This document shows positions 38,918 to 48,978 of a stretch of DNA of 64,000 nt, in pieces. The number at the start of each line of letters is the position of its first letter. Position 1 is the first letter of the stretch. The position numbers and the translations under genes are program-made. This DNA comes from Pseudolabrys sp. (lineage in GTDB: Bacteria; Pseudomonadota; Alphaproteobacteria; Rhizobiales; Xanthobacteraceae): contig JAUXXH010000023.1 of assembly GCA_030684935.1 (NCBI GenBank), forward strand, positions 62,001 to 126,000, read 5' to 3'. The notes beneath the pieces are model-generated. The model was not told where the DNA came from. It ran no database searches and saw only the letters and a program-made list of their open reading frames with translations.

Positions 38918-40351
38918 ATGACCGCTGCTGCCGCAAAGAAAGCCCCCGCTGGCGATTACATCGTCAAGGACATCGCGCTCGCCGAATTCGGCCGCAAGGA
39001 AATCTCGCTGGCCGAGACCGAAATGCCCGGCCTGATGGCGACCCGCGAAGAATACGGCCCGAAGCAGCCGCTGAAGGGCGCGCGGATCGCCGGCTCGCTG
39101 CACATGACCATCCAGACCGCGGTGCTGATCGAGACGCTCACCGCGCTCGGCGCCGACGTGCGCTGGGTCTCGTGCAACATCTATTCGACGCAGGACCACG
39201 CCGCCGCGGCGATCGCCGCCGCCGGCATTCCGGTGTTCGCGATCAAGGGCGAAAGCCTTGAGGACTACTGGGACTACACCGCCAAGATGTTCGACTGGCA
39301 CGGCGGCGGCTTCCCGAACATGATCCTCGATGACGGCGGCGACGCCACCATGTACGTCCATCTCGGCCTGCGCGCCGAGAACGGCGACACCGCCTTCCTC
39401 GACAAGCCGGGCTCCGACGAAGAAGTGATCTTCTTCAAGCTGCTGAAGAAGCAGCTCAAGGAAAAGCCGAAGGGCTACTTCGCCGAGATGGCCAAGAGCA
39501 TCAAGGGCGTCTCGGAAGAGACCACCACCGGCGTGCATCGTCTGTACGACATGCAGAAGGCCGGCACGCTGCTGTGGCCCGCCATCAACGTCAACGACTC
39601 GGTCACCAAGTCGAAGTTCGACAACCTCTACGGCTGCCGTGAGTCGCTGGTCGACGGCATCCGCCGCGGCACCGACGTCATGATGTCCGGCAAGATCGCC
39701 ATGGTCGCCGGCTTCGGCGACGTCGGCAAAGGCTCGGCCGCTTCGCTCCGCCAGGCCGGCTGCCGCGTGATGGTGTCGGAGATCGACCCGATCTGCGCGC
39801 TGCAGGCGGCGATGGAAGGCTACCAGGTCGTGACCATGGAAGACGCCGCGCCCCAGGCCGACATCTTCGTCACCGCCACCGGCAACAAGGACATCATCAC
39901 CATCGAGCACATGCGCGCGATGAAGGATCGCGCCATCGTCTGCAACATCGGCCACTTCGACAACGAGATCCAGATCGCCTCGCTGAAGAACATGAAGTGG
40001 GACAACATCAAGCCGCAGGTCGACGAGATCACCTTCCCGGACGGCCACCGCATCATCATGCTGTCGGAAGGCCGCCTGGTGAACCTCGGCAACGCCATGG
40101 GCCATCCGTCCTTCGTGATGTCGGCGTCCTTCACCAACCAGACGCTGGCGCAGATCGAACTCTACGCCAACAACAGCGACGGCAAGTACAAGAAGGAAGT
40201 CTATGTGCTGCCGAAGTCGCTGGACGAGAAGGTCGCGCGGCTGCATCTCGCCAAGATCGGCGTCAAGCTGACCGAACTGCGCGACGACCAGGCCTCCTAC
40301 ATCGGCGTCAAGAAGGAAGGCCCGTACAAGAGCGACCACTACCGGTACTAG
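38918..40351 (+). CDS. ahcY: Adenosylhomocysteinase (S-adenosyl-L-homocysteine hydrolase)
   Basis: A 477-residue enzyme that splits S-adenosylhomocysteine into adenosine and homocysteine and so relieves product inhibition of methyltransferases. The NAD-binding motif is [18 protein letters not shown] near residue 268. Other family blocks are [35 protein letters not shown] (the part [14 protein letters not shown] is near 225) and GHFDNEIQI. The C-terminal SDHYRY end, which binds NAD, is intact. The ATG at 38918 is preferred over a TTG six codons earlier. It is the last gene of the conserved chv/PTS block. Confidence 0.96.
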   Translation: MTAAAAKKAPAGDYIVKDIALAEFGRKEISLAETEMPGLMATREEYGPKQPLKGARIAGSLHMTIQTAVLIETLTALGADVRWVSCNIYSTQDHAAAAIAAAGIPVFAIKGESLEDYWDYTAKMFDWHGGGFPNMILDDGGDATMYVHLGLRAENGDTAFLDKPGSDEEVIFFKLLKKQLKEKPKGYFAEMAKSIKGVSEETTTGVHRLYDMQKAGTLLWPAINVNDSVTKSKFDNLYGCRESLVDGIRRGTDVMMSGKIAMVAGFGDVGKGSAASLRQAGCRVMVSEIDPICALQAAMEGYQVVTMEDAAPQADIFVTATGNKDIITIEHMRAMKDRAIVCNIGHFDNEIQIASLKNMKWDNIKPQVDEITFPDGHRIIMLSEGRLVNLGNAMGHPSFVMSASFTNQTLAQIELYANNSDGKYKKEVYVLPKSLDEKVARLHLAKIGVKLTELRDDQASYIGVKKEGPYKSDHYRY

Positions 40352-40360
40352 GCCAGAGAC

Positions 40361-40441
40361 GTCATGGCCGGGCTTGTCCCGGCCATCCACGCCTTGTTTT
40401 GAATTTCAAATTGATGGCCGGGCCGCAAAGCCCGGCCATTT
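40361..40441. repeat. Palindromic intergenic repeat (GCCGGGCTTGTCCCGGC family)
   Basis: Arms GTCATGGCCGGGCTTGTCCC and GATGGCCGGGCCGCAAAGCCC surround an A+T-rich middle. It fills the 93-base gap between ahcY and the convergent GT39 gene, and its hairpins could serve as a terminator for both. Confidence 0.75.
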
Positions 40442-40444
40442 TCG

Positions 40445-41968
40445 TTACTGCGGCGGCACCAGCACGATGGCATAATCGCGCGGCTTCCCGGCAACACCCC
40501 AGACGCGGCGCGCGATCGTGGTCTCGACGGTGCGGCTCCCCGCAACGCGCGCGGCCTGCGCCGTGGCCGCGGCGCGGCAGCCCGCGTCCTCGGCAAAGCA
40601 GACGATCGCCTGCCCGGCTTGCGCCAGCTCGGCCGCCGCCGGCGCTGCCATGCCGGGCAGCGCACGCGGCCGTCCGTCGACGTAAGTGATCACACCATAG
40701 GCCAGGTCGGTGTCGCCGCCGACAAAGCGCAGCGGCTGCGGCGTCAGGCTGCGCCAGGCGCGTCCCACCTCGACGGCGAGCAGCGGCGCCTGCGCCGCGG
40801 CGGCCTGCGGCCCGCCACGCTGCCCGATAATGGCGATGGCCGGCGCGGCGACCAGCATCACCAGCGGCACGGCGATCGCCATCGCAACGATGCGGCGCAT
40901 CTCGGCGGGACGAAACGTCACCGCCGCCGATGACAGCAGCAGCACCGGCAGCAGCGTGAAGGCCGGCATCGCCCACAGCGAGTTGATGGTAGCGCCGGTG
41001 GCGAGCGCGACCACCGGCGGCAGCAGCAGCGGCGCCCAGAACGCCGCAGCGGCGAGCCGTCGTTCGCGCTCCGCCGGCCAGATCATGTCGGCGGCTACCG
41101 CAAGCGATGGCCGCGCCGCGACCAGCACGATCAGCAGCGGGATTGCGACGAAACCGAAAGCGCCGCCAAGATACTCCAGCGCGCCCAGCACCACCGACAT
41201 CATGGCCTTCTCGCCATGAACGGCGGTGGCATAGGCGAAGGGCGCGAAGTCGTGCTGCGCCAGCCACCACAGATGCGGCCCGAGCACGAGGACGCCGGTC
41301 GCCGCCGTGATCCACGGCGCGGCCGAGCGGAAATAATCGCCGCGCCGCGCGTCGATCAAAGCCGCCAGCGCCAACCCGGCGAGCAGAAACACCGACCAGT
41401 ATTTGCCCAGCATGCAGCCGGCGGCGCCGATCCCGGCCAATGCCGCGTACACGCGGCTGCGCGTCACATAAGACCGCAGGAACCAGAACGTGGTCGCCGC
41501 CCACACCGGCATCATCACGGTGTTCACGTTGTACTTGAGCGCGTGGAAATTGAAGAACGGGATCAGCATCAGCAGCGCCAGCCCTGCGACGCGCTTGTCG
41601 GCATCGAGGTAGTCGGCCGACAGCCGCCATGCGAACCACAGCGCGATCGCCGGCATCAGCATCGCCAGCAGGTAAAAGGACCACTCCGCCACCGGCAGCA
41701 CGCCGAACCAGACCGCCGCCAGCCAGGCCGCCAGCGGCGGATGCTTGAGGTAACCGAGGGAGAAATCGCGCGACCAGGCGACCAGTTCGGTCATGTCCGG
41801 ATGCAGACCCTGGCTGCCTTTGGCGATGACGCCGTAGAGCGTCCACACCGCGACATAGGCCGCCAGCGCCAGCAGCACGGCGCGGTCGCGCCGGGCCGGA
41901 TCGGTCAGGGCGCCGTGGATCCGCCCGGCGGCGCGGTCGAGAGGCGTGAAAAGGCGGGAAAGGGCCAT
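40445..41968 (-). CDS. Glycosyltransferase family 39 (ArnT-like) membrane protein
   Basis: A 507-residue integral membrane protein with many hydrophobic segments. Near residue 70 is [12 protein letters not shown], the loop of lipid-linked sugar transferases of family 39 (PMT/ArnT). The preceding Asp in [14 protein letters not shown] could be catalytic. The family moves sugars from polyprenyl phosphate to lipid A or protein. The C-terminal soluble part (about 380-507) ends with VIVLVPPQ-like sequence. The acceptor is unknown. Confidence 0.82.
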   Translation of the reverse strand: MALSRLFTPLDRAAGRIHGALTDPARRDRAVLLALAAYVAVWTLYGVIAKGSQGLHPDMTELVAWSRDFSLGYLKHPPLAAWLAAVWFGVLPVAEWSFYLLAMLMPAIALWFAWRLSADYLDADKRVAGLALLMLIPFFNFHALKYNVNTVMMPVWAATTFWFLRSYVTRSRVYAALAGIGAAGCMLGKYWSVFLLAGLALAALIDARRGDYFRSAAPWITAATGVLVLGPHLWWLAQHDFAPFAYATAVHGEKAMMSVVLGALEYLGGAFGFVAIPLLIVLVAARPSLAVAADMIWPAERERRLAAAAFWAPLLLPPVVALATGATINSLWAMPAFTLLPVLLLSSAAVTFRPAEMRRIVAMAIAVPLVMLVAAPAIAIIGQRGGPQAAAAQAPLLAVEVGRAWRSLTPQPLRFVGGDTDLAYGVITYVDGRPRALPGMAAPAAAELAQAGQAIVCFAEDAGCRAAATAQAARVAGSRTVETTIARRVWGVAGKPRDYAIVLVPPQ

Positions 41969-42071
41969 GGCGACAGCCCTATCGCATGGCGAAGCGGGAT
42001 TCGTCCAACGCCGCCGCCGAATGCCACGGAGATTGCTTGATGGTGCCGGATTCGGGTGTTATCTCGCCCCC

Positions 42072-43883
<1,812 letters not shown>

Positions 43884-43934
43884 GGGCGAAGTGCTCCGAC
43901 TATTGTGGATGTATGATATGTTTTCCCCGGCGGG

Positions 43935-44213
43935 ATGGGGAAACGCGCCGTGCCGGGCAAGAAGAATTTAGAGCTGACTGCACATGCTCGCTTGAGGTTG
44001 CTGGAACGCAGCCTCTCCTTAAATTGGATCGAGGCGACTGCTCGAAATCCTGATTGGATTGAGCCTGACCCGCGCGGCGCAAGCATCGAGCGCCGATTTC
44101 GTGCGATTGACGAACGAAGTGGCCGGATCTTGCGGGTTGCCTGCATAGAGACAGAGACAGCCATTCGCGTTATAACTGTCACGTTCGATAGAAATGCGAG
44201 GCGCAAATCATGA
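43935..44213 (+). CDS. DUF4258 domain-containing protein (putative toxin of a two-gene pair)
   Basis: A 92-residue basic protein with HARLRLLERSLSLNWIEA near residue 16 and IRVITVTFDRNARRKS at the end. This fits DUF4258, a small domain often found with DUF2283 in an overlapping pair. It is thought to be toxin-like, with a fold related to RNase-type toxins, but no activity is established. Its TGA overlaps the next ATG as ATGA. The pair lies 51 bases after lepA, at the start of an accessory region. Confidence 0.75.
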   Translation: MGKRAVPGKKNLELTAHARLRLLERSLSLNWIEATARNPDWIEPDPRGASIERRFRAIDERSGRILRVACIETETAIRVITVTFDRNARRKS

Positions 44214-44431
44214 TCGACATAACTTACGATCCTGAAGCCGACGCTGTTTACATTTATTTGAGCCGCGCGAAGGTTGAGAGCACCGAGGAAGCCGGTCCGT
44301 TCATCTACGATGTAGATGCAGCCGGCCGTGTGCGCGGCATCGAAATCCTCTCTGCAAGCAAAGTGCTCGCTCCGGGCGAGTGGCAGAATGCACGACGGCC
44401 CGGCGAAGCGAAGTCCGACGCCGCCGAATAA
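44210..44431 (+). CDS. DUF2283 domain-containing protein (putative antitoxin partner)
   Basis: A 73-residue protein with the DUF2283 signature ITYDPEADAVYIYLSR at the N-terminus and VRGIEILSASKVL in the middle. It is more acidic than its DUF4258 partner, which fits an antitoxin. The start overlaps the partner stop by four bases, so translation is coupled. If it is a toxin-antitoxin pair, the order is toxin first, which is seen in some systems. Confidence 0.75.
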   Translation: MIDITYDPEADAVYIYLSRAKVESTEEAGPFIYDVDAAGRVRGIEILSASKVLAPGEWQNARRPGEAKSDAAE

Positions 44432-44501
44432 GGCGCAAACTTGTTGACGTGCGCGAGATGGTGCGCGCCTTCAGGATGAGGCTAGGCCGTCAAGCCAGCA
44501 G

Positions 44502-44888
44502 TCACCGCGCCGCGGCGACCGCCCGCTCGGCCACGCGCACCCGGCGCCCCCCGCGCTCGCCCGCCAGCACCCAATCAGCATCCAGACTGCGGATCGGCAC
44601 GGCCGGATCGGCCGGGATGCGGCCGGAGACCTGCAAGGCCATATAGCGCATGCAGGACACGCGCAGGAACGAGGCGAAGTTCGACAGGTCGGCGCCCGCC
44701 TCGGCCAGTTCGTCGTAAAGCTTGGCGATGAGCTGGTTGATGCTCATGCCGTCGCGTGCGCCGATCTCCTCCAGCACCTGCCAGAACATGGTCTCCAGCC
44801 GGATGCTGGTCGACAGGCGATGCAGCCGCAGCGAGCGCGTCTGCGGCTGATAGAGCGCCGGATCGGCGCCGATGAAAATCTGGCACAT
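44502..44888 (-). CDS. Ribbon-helix-helix domain-containing protein
   Basis: A 128-residue protein with an N-terminal extension and a ribbon-helix-helix-type DNA-binding segment (TRSLRLHRLSTSIRLETMFW near residues 17-36, then GMSINQLIAKLYDEL). It matches the RHH_4 group of alphaproteobacteria. It could be a repressor or a nucleoid-type protein. The ATG at 44888 has AAGGGAGG about 6 bases upstream. It lies 70 bases from the convergent DUF4258/DUF2283 pair. Confidence 0.8.
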   Translation of the reverse strand: MCQIFIGADPALYQPQTRSLRLHRLSTSIRLETMFWQVLEEIGARDGMSINQLIAKLYDELAEAGADLSNFASFLRVSCMRYMALQVSGRIPADPAVPIRSLDADWVLAGERGGRRVRVAERAVAAAR

Positions 44889-44906
44889 CGCGACCTCCCT
44901 TGGAGC

Positions 44907-45001
44907 CTTATCGTTTCGGATTGAATCAGAGACCCGCCCTAACAATTTGTTTGAGCATGATCTTATCCGGAAACCGGTTCCCACTATTCGGGATCATGCT
45001 C
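44907..45001. repeat. Rhizobiales palindromic repeat (GAGCATGATC family)
   Basis: The region holds GGATTGAATCAGAG and then, at 44953-45001, a long palindrome bounded by GAGCATGATC and GATCATGCTC with an ACCGGTTCCCAC core. This arrangement is a very common intergenic repeat in Bradyrhizobium and relatives. It fills the gap between the ribbon-helix-helix gene and the DJ-1 gene. Confidence 0.8.
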
Positions 45002-45046
45002 GTCCCCGACAGGCGCGCCCATCCTCGAGCACGCCGGCCCAGGCGG

Positions 45047-45628
45047 TCAATGGCTGATGCGGGTGCCGAGCACGGCCAGGAACTGCGCGATCCAGGCCGG
45101 GTGCGCCGGCCAGGCCGGGGCGGTGACCAGATTGCCGTCGGTCTGTGCCGCGTCGATGGCGATCTCGGCATAGCGCCCGCCGGCAAGCTCGACTTCGGCG
45201 CGGCAGGCGGGATAGGCCGAACACGTGCGCTGCGACAGCACGCCGGCAGCGGCCAGGATCTGCGCGCCGTGGCAGATCGCAGCGACCGGCTTGTTGGCGT
45301 CAAAGAAGTGGCGAACGCTCGCGAGCACGTCGGCGTTGAGCCGCAGATATTCCGGCGCGCGGCCGCCTGGAATGACCAGCGCGTCGTAGCCTTCCGGCTT
45401 GGCCTCGGCGAAGTCGGCGTTGAGCGTGAAATTGTGGCCGCGTTTTTCCGAATAGGTCTGCTGGCCTTCGAAATCGTGAATCGCGGTGGCGATCGCCTCA
45501 CCCGCCTTCTTGCCGGGGCAGACCGCGTCAACCTGATGGCCGACCGCCTGCAGCGCCTGAAACGGCACCATGATCTCGTAGTCCTCGCCGAAATCGCCGA
45601 CGAGCATCAAAATACGTTTTCCTGCCAT
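45047..45628 (-). CDS. DJ-1/PfpI family protein
   Basis: A 193-residue protein of the DJ-1/PfpI superfamily. The nucleophile Cys is in [16 protein letters not shown] near residue 117, and [13 protein letters not shown] near 85 is the other family block. Members include glyoxalase III, deglycase and protease-type proteins, so the function cannot be narrowed. The ATG at 45628 has GGGAGAA about 6 bases upstream. The start lies 320 bases before the IS-borne gene in the opposite direction. Confidence 0.88.
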   Translation of the reverse strand: MAGKRILMLVGDFGEDYEIMVPFQALQAVGHQVDAVCPGKKAGEAIATAIHDFEGQQTYSEKRGHNFTLNADFAEAKPEGYDALVIPGGRAPEYLRLNADVLASVRHFFDANKPVAAICHGAQILAAAGVLSQRTCSAYPACRAEVELAGGRYAEIAIDAAQTDGNLVTAPAWPAHPAWIAQFLAVLGTRISH

Positions 45629-45901
45629 GAACGTTCTCCCGCGCGGTCTCACGCCGCTGCGCGATTATTGCCGCCCCCGACGTCGGCGGGTGTTAGCCCG
45701 CTACTACGGCGGCCGGCTTCCCGCGTCCGCGGGGCCCGAGTGGTATAAACAAGGCGGCTTTCCTGCGCCGTCATCGACCGGGCTTGTCCCGGTGATTCCG
45801 CCGAGGGACGCACCGTGCCCGCCGCAGCGGGAGGGCCGGCTCAAGCTCGGCCCTGACAAGACGTCACGCTCGGCTGCCCTTCCCGCATTCTTGACAAAAA
45901 T
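45629..45901. other. Intergenic stretch left of the IS1595-family element, with repeat DNA
   Basis: No gene is seen. At about 45769-45862 lies a diverged member of the GCCGGGCTTGTCCCGGC palindrome family, recognisable as GACCGGGCTTGTCCCGGTGAT and the flanking inverted blocks GGCCGGCTCAAGC and GCTCGGCC. The last eight bases before the IS (ACAAAAAT) are one copy of its target duplication. Confidence 0.55.
45894..45901. repeat. Target site duplication, left copy (ACAAAAAT)
   Basis: The eight bases before the left inverted end are identical to the eight bases after the right end (47932-47939). The IS1595 family makes 8-bp duplications. Confidence 0.8.
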
Positions 45902-45949
45902 CGGCATATTGTACTTCCCGTACCCAAGCGGTACGGTTAGGGGTGAGTC

Positions 45950-46795
45950 GTGCTTCACCCACTAACCGAGACTGTGCGCGTCCTGTTTGGACGGAAATTC
46001 GGGGGTCGCGACCTAGTGGCCATATTCAGCATTCGGTTGGACGAAACCGGGACCGATGGCTATTCGCCAATTACGGTGGTGGCGGGAGCGGTTGCCTCGC
46101 CATCACAATGGGACATGCTCGAAAGCAAATGGTCGGCGCTGCTAGCGCGGTCTGGCGTAGCCGCATTTCATGCGATGGACTTTAACGACCGGGAACCGCC
46201 ATTTGATAATTGGAGTGCATTGAAACTCCGGAGGTTCACTGACGCTCAGAACAAAATAATCGCAAAAAACACCCTGTTCCGGGTGTCTGTAGGAATTGAG
46301 CAGGCGGCGCATCAGGCGATTAAGGAAAGAATGAGAGGGATAAAGGGCTTTATGCCAGAGTCAGATTATAGCCTGTGCCTGCGCTATATGCTGTTCCACG
46401 CAAGCGAACAATTATCAAAAAAAGACCAAGACCATGAACTTACTGTCATGGTTGAAGATGGCCCATGGTCCTGCGGAGCCAACGCCACATACCAGCGCAT
46501 TAAGGGGCCTTCAAAATGGAAGGCGTCCAAACATGCCCATCGGTTAGCTGGTTTTGCAACGGTGCCGAAAGGAACCCGCCCTTCCCTTGAAGCGTCCGAC
46601 TTAATTGCAGATCAGGAAATTGTGAGATTGAGCAAGGGCGTAAAGCGTTCAAAGAGAGACACTCTATCCGTACTACTCACCCGCGAGAGATTGGATGCCT
46701 GGCAAGAATGGATGATGGAAGAAAAAGAGATTCGGCGGGCTTGGCGCGCGGCGCAGAAAACTACGTCCTCTTTTTCAGAAGGAGGCTCCGAATAG
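45950..46795 (+). CDS. DUF3800 domain-containing protein carried inside the IS element
   Basis: About 281 residues from GTG at 45950; another in-frame GTG at 46016, with GGGGG upstream, would give about 259. The N-terminal block IRLDETGTDG then VVAGAVASPSQWDMLESKW and AFHAMDF match DUF3800, a domain with a predicted RNase H-like fold. The last conserved acidic position lies in LEASDLIADQ. The family is often found in defence islands and on mobile elements, but its activity is not known. The 3' end overlaps the 54-residue gene on the other strand by 35 bases. Base composition is lower in G+C than the core genes. Confidence 0.75.
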   Translation: MLHPLTETVRVLFGRKFGGRDLVAIFSIRLDETGTDGYSPITVVAGAVASPSQWDMLESKWSALLARSGVAAFHAMDFNDREPPFDNWSALKLRRFTDAQNKIIAKNTLFRVSVGIEQAAHQAIKERMRGIKGFMPESDYSLCLRYMLFHASEQLSKKDQDHELTVMVEDGPWSCGANATYQRIKGPSKWKASKHAHRLAGFATVPKGTRPSLEASDLIADQEIVRLSKGVKRSKRDTLSVLLTRERLDAWQEWMMEEKEIRRAWRAAQKTTSSFSEGGSE

Positions 46796-46925
46796 TTCTG
46801 TCAAATTTTTCGCCGGTTTCGTCTGCCTCAAGCTTCCGAGCGATTTCTTTGAACCGCTCGGACTGCTCTTTGTCAGTGTTTTTTGGGCCTTTTGGCTTTG
46901 GTTTGGCCTTTGGGCGCTGGGCCAT
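46761..46925 (-). CDS. 54-residue basic protein next to the IS1595-family transposase
   Basis: A short open frame with ATG at 46925 and TAG at 46761, 5 bases after the transposase stop on the same strand. The protein begins with a Lys/Pro/Ala-rich head (AQRPKAKPKPKGPK) and then reads TDKEQSERFKEIARKLEADE, a helical stretch, followed by a short basic tail. A similar small gene with TDKEQSERF is often seen beside IS1595-family transposases in alphaproteobacteria (from memory). It may be an accessory or regulatory factor for transposition. Its 3' end overlaps the DUF3800 gene. Confidence 0.65.
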   Translation of the reverse strand: MAQRPKAKPKPKGPKNTDKEQSERFKEIARKLEADETGEKFDRTIRSLLLKKRT

Positions 46926-46930
46926 ATCGT

Positions 46931-47869
46931 TTAGTCCCGCTCTTTAGCTGTTTGATAGGTGAGGCGCTTCCCGACAACTCCAGACAGCATTTTGTTCGCA
47001 CGCGCCTCGTCGTTCACGCCAAGCTTGGTGCGGTTGTTATAGCGGAAATCGAACTCGGCCAGATAGCGGTGCAGATGCTTTTCGGCGCAGTGCTGATAGG
47101 TGCCCTTCATGCCGCGCTTGAACACCGAGAAGTAGCCTTCAACGGTATTGGTGTGAACGGTGCGCTCACCCTCATACCGGACGTATTCCTTGCCTGAGTG
47201 AATGACGGTGTGGTGCCCGTCATAACCGTTCTTCACGTTGTTGTAGAGGCGGCTTTCATCGGTGTGGATTTCCGACGAAGCCCGGATATTGGCGCGCATG
47301 ATCCCCATGACGGTCGAAGCATCGGCGCGATCCACATGGAAGGTGCGAACCGAACCGCCACGCTCTACCAGAGAAACGACCGAACGCTTTGACGAATGCG
47401 AGGCTTTGCCGAGTTTGGTTCGCTTGCGGATAACCTCTTTGTCCCCGAAATAGGTTTCATCGACCTCGACAACCTTTCCCTTGCCGCCCAGCGGGGTCTT
47501 GCCGCCGGTCATGGCTTCGCGAATGCGGTGCCCCATGAACCAAGCGGTCTTCAGGGTGACGCCCAAGGTGCGGTGAAGCTGGTTCGCGCTGATGCCCTTC
47601 TTGCTGGACGAGATCAGGAAGATCGCTTGCAGCCACAGGCGAAGCTGTACGTGACTGGACTCGAAAATGGTCCCGACCTTCACAGTGAAGGGCTTGCGGC
47701 ACTGGTAGCACTTGTAAACGCCAGTGCGGGTGCTCTTGCCCTTCATCGGGCTAATCCGGTCCACGCCGCCACAGTGCGGGCAAACAGGGCCTTCCGGCCA
47801 AACGCGGGCTTCAACCCAGCGGTAGGCGGCGGCTTCATCGTGGAAATGACGGTCTGAAAGGACGGACAT
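46931..47869 (-). CDS. IS1595 family transposase
   Basis: A 312-residue transposase. An N-terminal zinc ribbon (CPHC near residue 31 and CYQC near 53) precedes a DDE-type domain with acidic residues in VEVDETYFGDKE, SEIHTDESRLYNN and VHTNTVEGYFSVFKRGMKG. The final segment RYNNRTKLGVND is typical of the family. It occupies the right half of the element, starting 36 bases inside the right inverted end. No stop or frameshift breaks it. Confidence 0.93.
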   Translation of the reverse strand: MSVLSDRHFHDEAAAYRWVEARVWPEGPVCPHCGGVDRISPMKGKSTRTGVYKCYQCRKPFTVKVGTIFESSHVQLRLWLQAIFLISSSKKGISANQLHRTLGVTLKTAWFMGHRIREAMTGGKTPLGGKGKVVEVDETYFGDKEVIRKRTKLGKASHSSKRSVVSLVERGGSVRTFHVDRADASTVMGIMRANIRASSEIHTDESRLYNNVKNGYDGHHTVIHSGKEYVRYEGERTVHTNTVEGYFSVFKRGMKGTYQHCAEKHLHRYLAEFDFRYNNRTKLGVNDEARANKMLSGVVGKRLTYQTAKERD

Positions 47870-47931
47870 GGCTAACTCCCTATGAGCAAACCATATAACC
47901 CCGAATTGGGTACGTCAAGTATAATATGCCG

Positions 47932-47939
47932 ACAAAAAT
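47932..47939. repeat. Target site duplication, right copy (ACAAAAAT)
   Basis: Identical to 45894-45901 and directly outside the right inverted end. Confidence 0.8.
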
Positions 47940-48342
47940 CCTAGAGGATGATAGTCCTACCACACCTTGCTCGCCGACCCCGTCATCTCGAGTGACGCGG
48001 GCGGTCGAGCAACGTGCGGTGCGCCGACAATGCGCATCGCGGTCGGGCCGGCGCGCGAGCGCAGGCTTGACCCGGTGGAGCGCCGGGAGGCGCAGCGCCC
48101 CGGCGTCAGGCCTCGCAAACCTGCCGCATGCGGCGCGCGCGCCCCGGGGCAGGTCTCGCAAGCCTGTCTCCGATTCGGCGCGCGTGGCGGCCCGATCGCA
48201 AGGGCCGCCCTTGAAGGGGCCTCGCCAGCCCCTGGCGCCTCCCGGCGCTCCATTCCCTTTTGGGGGAAAAGGAAAAAGGGAACGCAGGCGTCCCCGGCGC
48301 CTTGAATAACACGGGCGATGGCGCACGCCTTGTTCACCGCGC
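47940..48342. other. Intergenic stretch between the IS element and the mazE gene
   Basis: About 400 bases of very high G+C with several short inverted and repeated blocks, such as GGCGCGCGCGCCCCGGGGCAGG and GGCCTCGCAAACCTG against GGTCTCGCAAGCCTG. The frames that stay open have low-complexity Arg/Ala/Pro translations and no ribosome site, so no gene is called. Confidence 0.5.
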
Positions 48343-48356
48343 CGTAACATGTTACG
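48343..48356. promoter_or_regulatory. Candidate operator of the mazE/mazF pair
   Basis: A perfect 14-bp palindrome, CGTAACATGTTACG, ends 22 bases before the mazE ATG. MazE-MazF pairs are usually repressed by binding of their own complex to palindromes at the promoter. Function is inferred. Confidence 0.45.
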
Positions 48357-48377
48357 TTTCTGCAGCGGAGAAACGCG

Positions 48378-48611
48378 ATGCCCGCCTCGCGCAAGCCCAA
48401 GCCTCAGACCCCGAAGCAGCGCATGCAGGCGCGGCGCGACCGCTTGCGCGCCCAAGGGCTGCGCCCGGTCCAGCATTGGGTGCCCGATTTGCGCGATCCG
48501 AAAGTGCAGGCCGATCTGCGCCGGGAAGGCAAATTGATGGCACGACCCGTGGAAAACGGCGCCCTCGATGAGTGGATCGAGAAGGCCTACGACTGGTCTG
48601 AATGGAAATAA
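48378..48611 (+). CDS. mazE: MazE-family antitoxin (DUF3018)
   Basis: A 77-residue protein of the DUF3018 antitoxin group, with RMQARRDRLRAQGLRPVQHW near residue 15 and an acidic C-terminus (ALDEWIEKAYDWSEW), the usual part that blocks the toxin. It overlaps the toxin gene by 10 bases and has GGAGAAA about 8 bases before the ATG. It should repress its own operon together with the toxin. Confidence 0.87.
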   Translation: MPASRKPKPQTPKQRMQARRDRLRAQGLRPVQHWVPDLRDPKVQADLRREGKLMARPVENGALDEWIEKAYDWSEWK

Positions 48612-48934
48612 AACGGGGCGCCATTGTGCTTGCCGTGCATGCCGATCTTGGCAAGCCACGCCCCGCCGTTGTCGTTCAGATCGATGAGCTCAACGCGACA
48701 TCCAGCCATATTCTCGTTTGCCCGCTGACCTCCGACATCACCGACAAAATCGCGCGACGTCCGGTCATTCAGCCGTCGCCGGGCACAGGATTGCGGGAAC
48801 CGTCGCAGATTATGGTCGACAGGATGCTGGCGTTACGCAGCGACCGCATCCGTGTCGTGCTTGGCTATCTCGATGCTGCGACGACCGATCAACTCGACCG
48901 CGCCTTGCTGGTCGTTCTCGGCCTCGCCCGATAG
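48602..48934 (+). CDS. mazF: MazF/PemK-family endoribonuclease toxin
   Basis: A 110-residue MazF/PemK-type toxin. The start IKRGAIVLAVHADLGKPRPAVVVQ and then CPLTSDITD near residue 40 and SQIMVDRMLALRSDRI near 70 match the family. The Arg and Ser/Thr positions of the active site are present (KPRPA, PLTSD). It cuts mRNA at short sequence motifs, and the antitoxin upstream would neutralise it. The overlap by 10 bases suggests coupled expression. Confidence 0.9.
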   Translation: MEIKRGAIVLAVHADLGKPRPAVVVQIDELNATSSHILVCPLTSDITDKIARRPVIQPSPGTGLREPSQIMVDRMLALRSDRIRVVLGYLDAATTDQLDRALLVVLGLAR

Positions 48935-48978
48935 GTCTTCATGGCCGCGCCGGCTCTCCGGCGATCTTTGCGCCCGCT

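Larger units (their letters stand above)
45902..47931. mobile_element. IS1595-family insertion sequence with passenger genes (about 2.03 kb)
   Basis: The ends are inverted repeats of 26 bp with three mismatches. The left end (45902-45927) begins CGGCATATTGTACTT, and the right end (47906-47931), read from the other strand, begins CGGCATATTATACTT. An 8-bp direct repeat, ACAAAAAT, flanks the element. Inside are a transposase on the minus strand, a 54-residue gene directly after it, and a DUF3800 gene on the plus strand that overlaps the small gene. The whole unit is lower in G+C than its surroundings, which supports recent entry. All open frames are intact, so it may still move. Confidence 0.88.

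Noticed and set aside
38828-40390. A 520-codon open frame on the minus strand
   Set aside because: It is antisense to ahcY, one of the most conserved proteins in the window.
45891-45919. TTGACA before the left IS end as a promoter for the passenger gene
   Set aside because: A -35-like TTGACA is present in the flanking DNA, but no good -10 hexamer lies at the right distance, so I do not call a promoter.
47957-48400. Several open frames of 60-150 codons between the IS element and mazE
   Set aside because: Their translations are low-complexity and overlap each other in all frames, and no ribosome site precedes them. The region is better seen as repeat-rich intergenic DNA.
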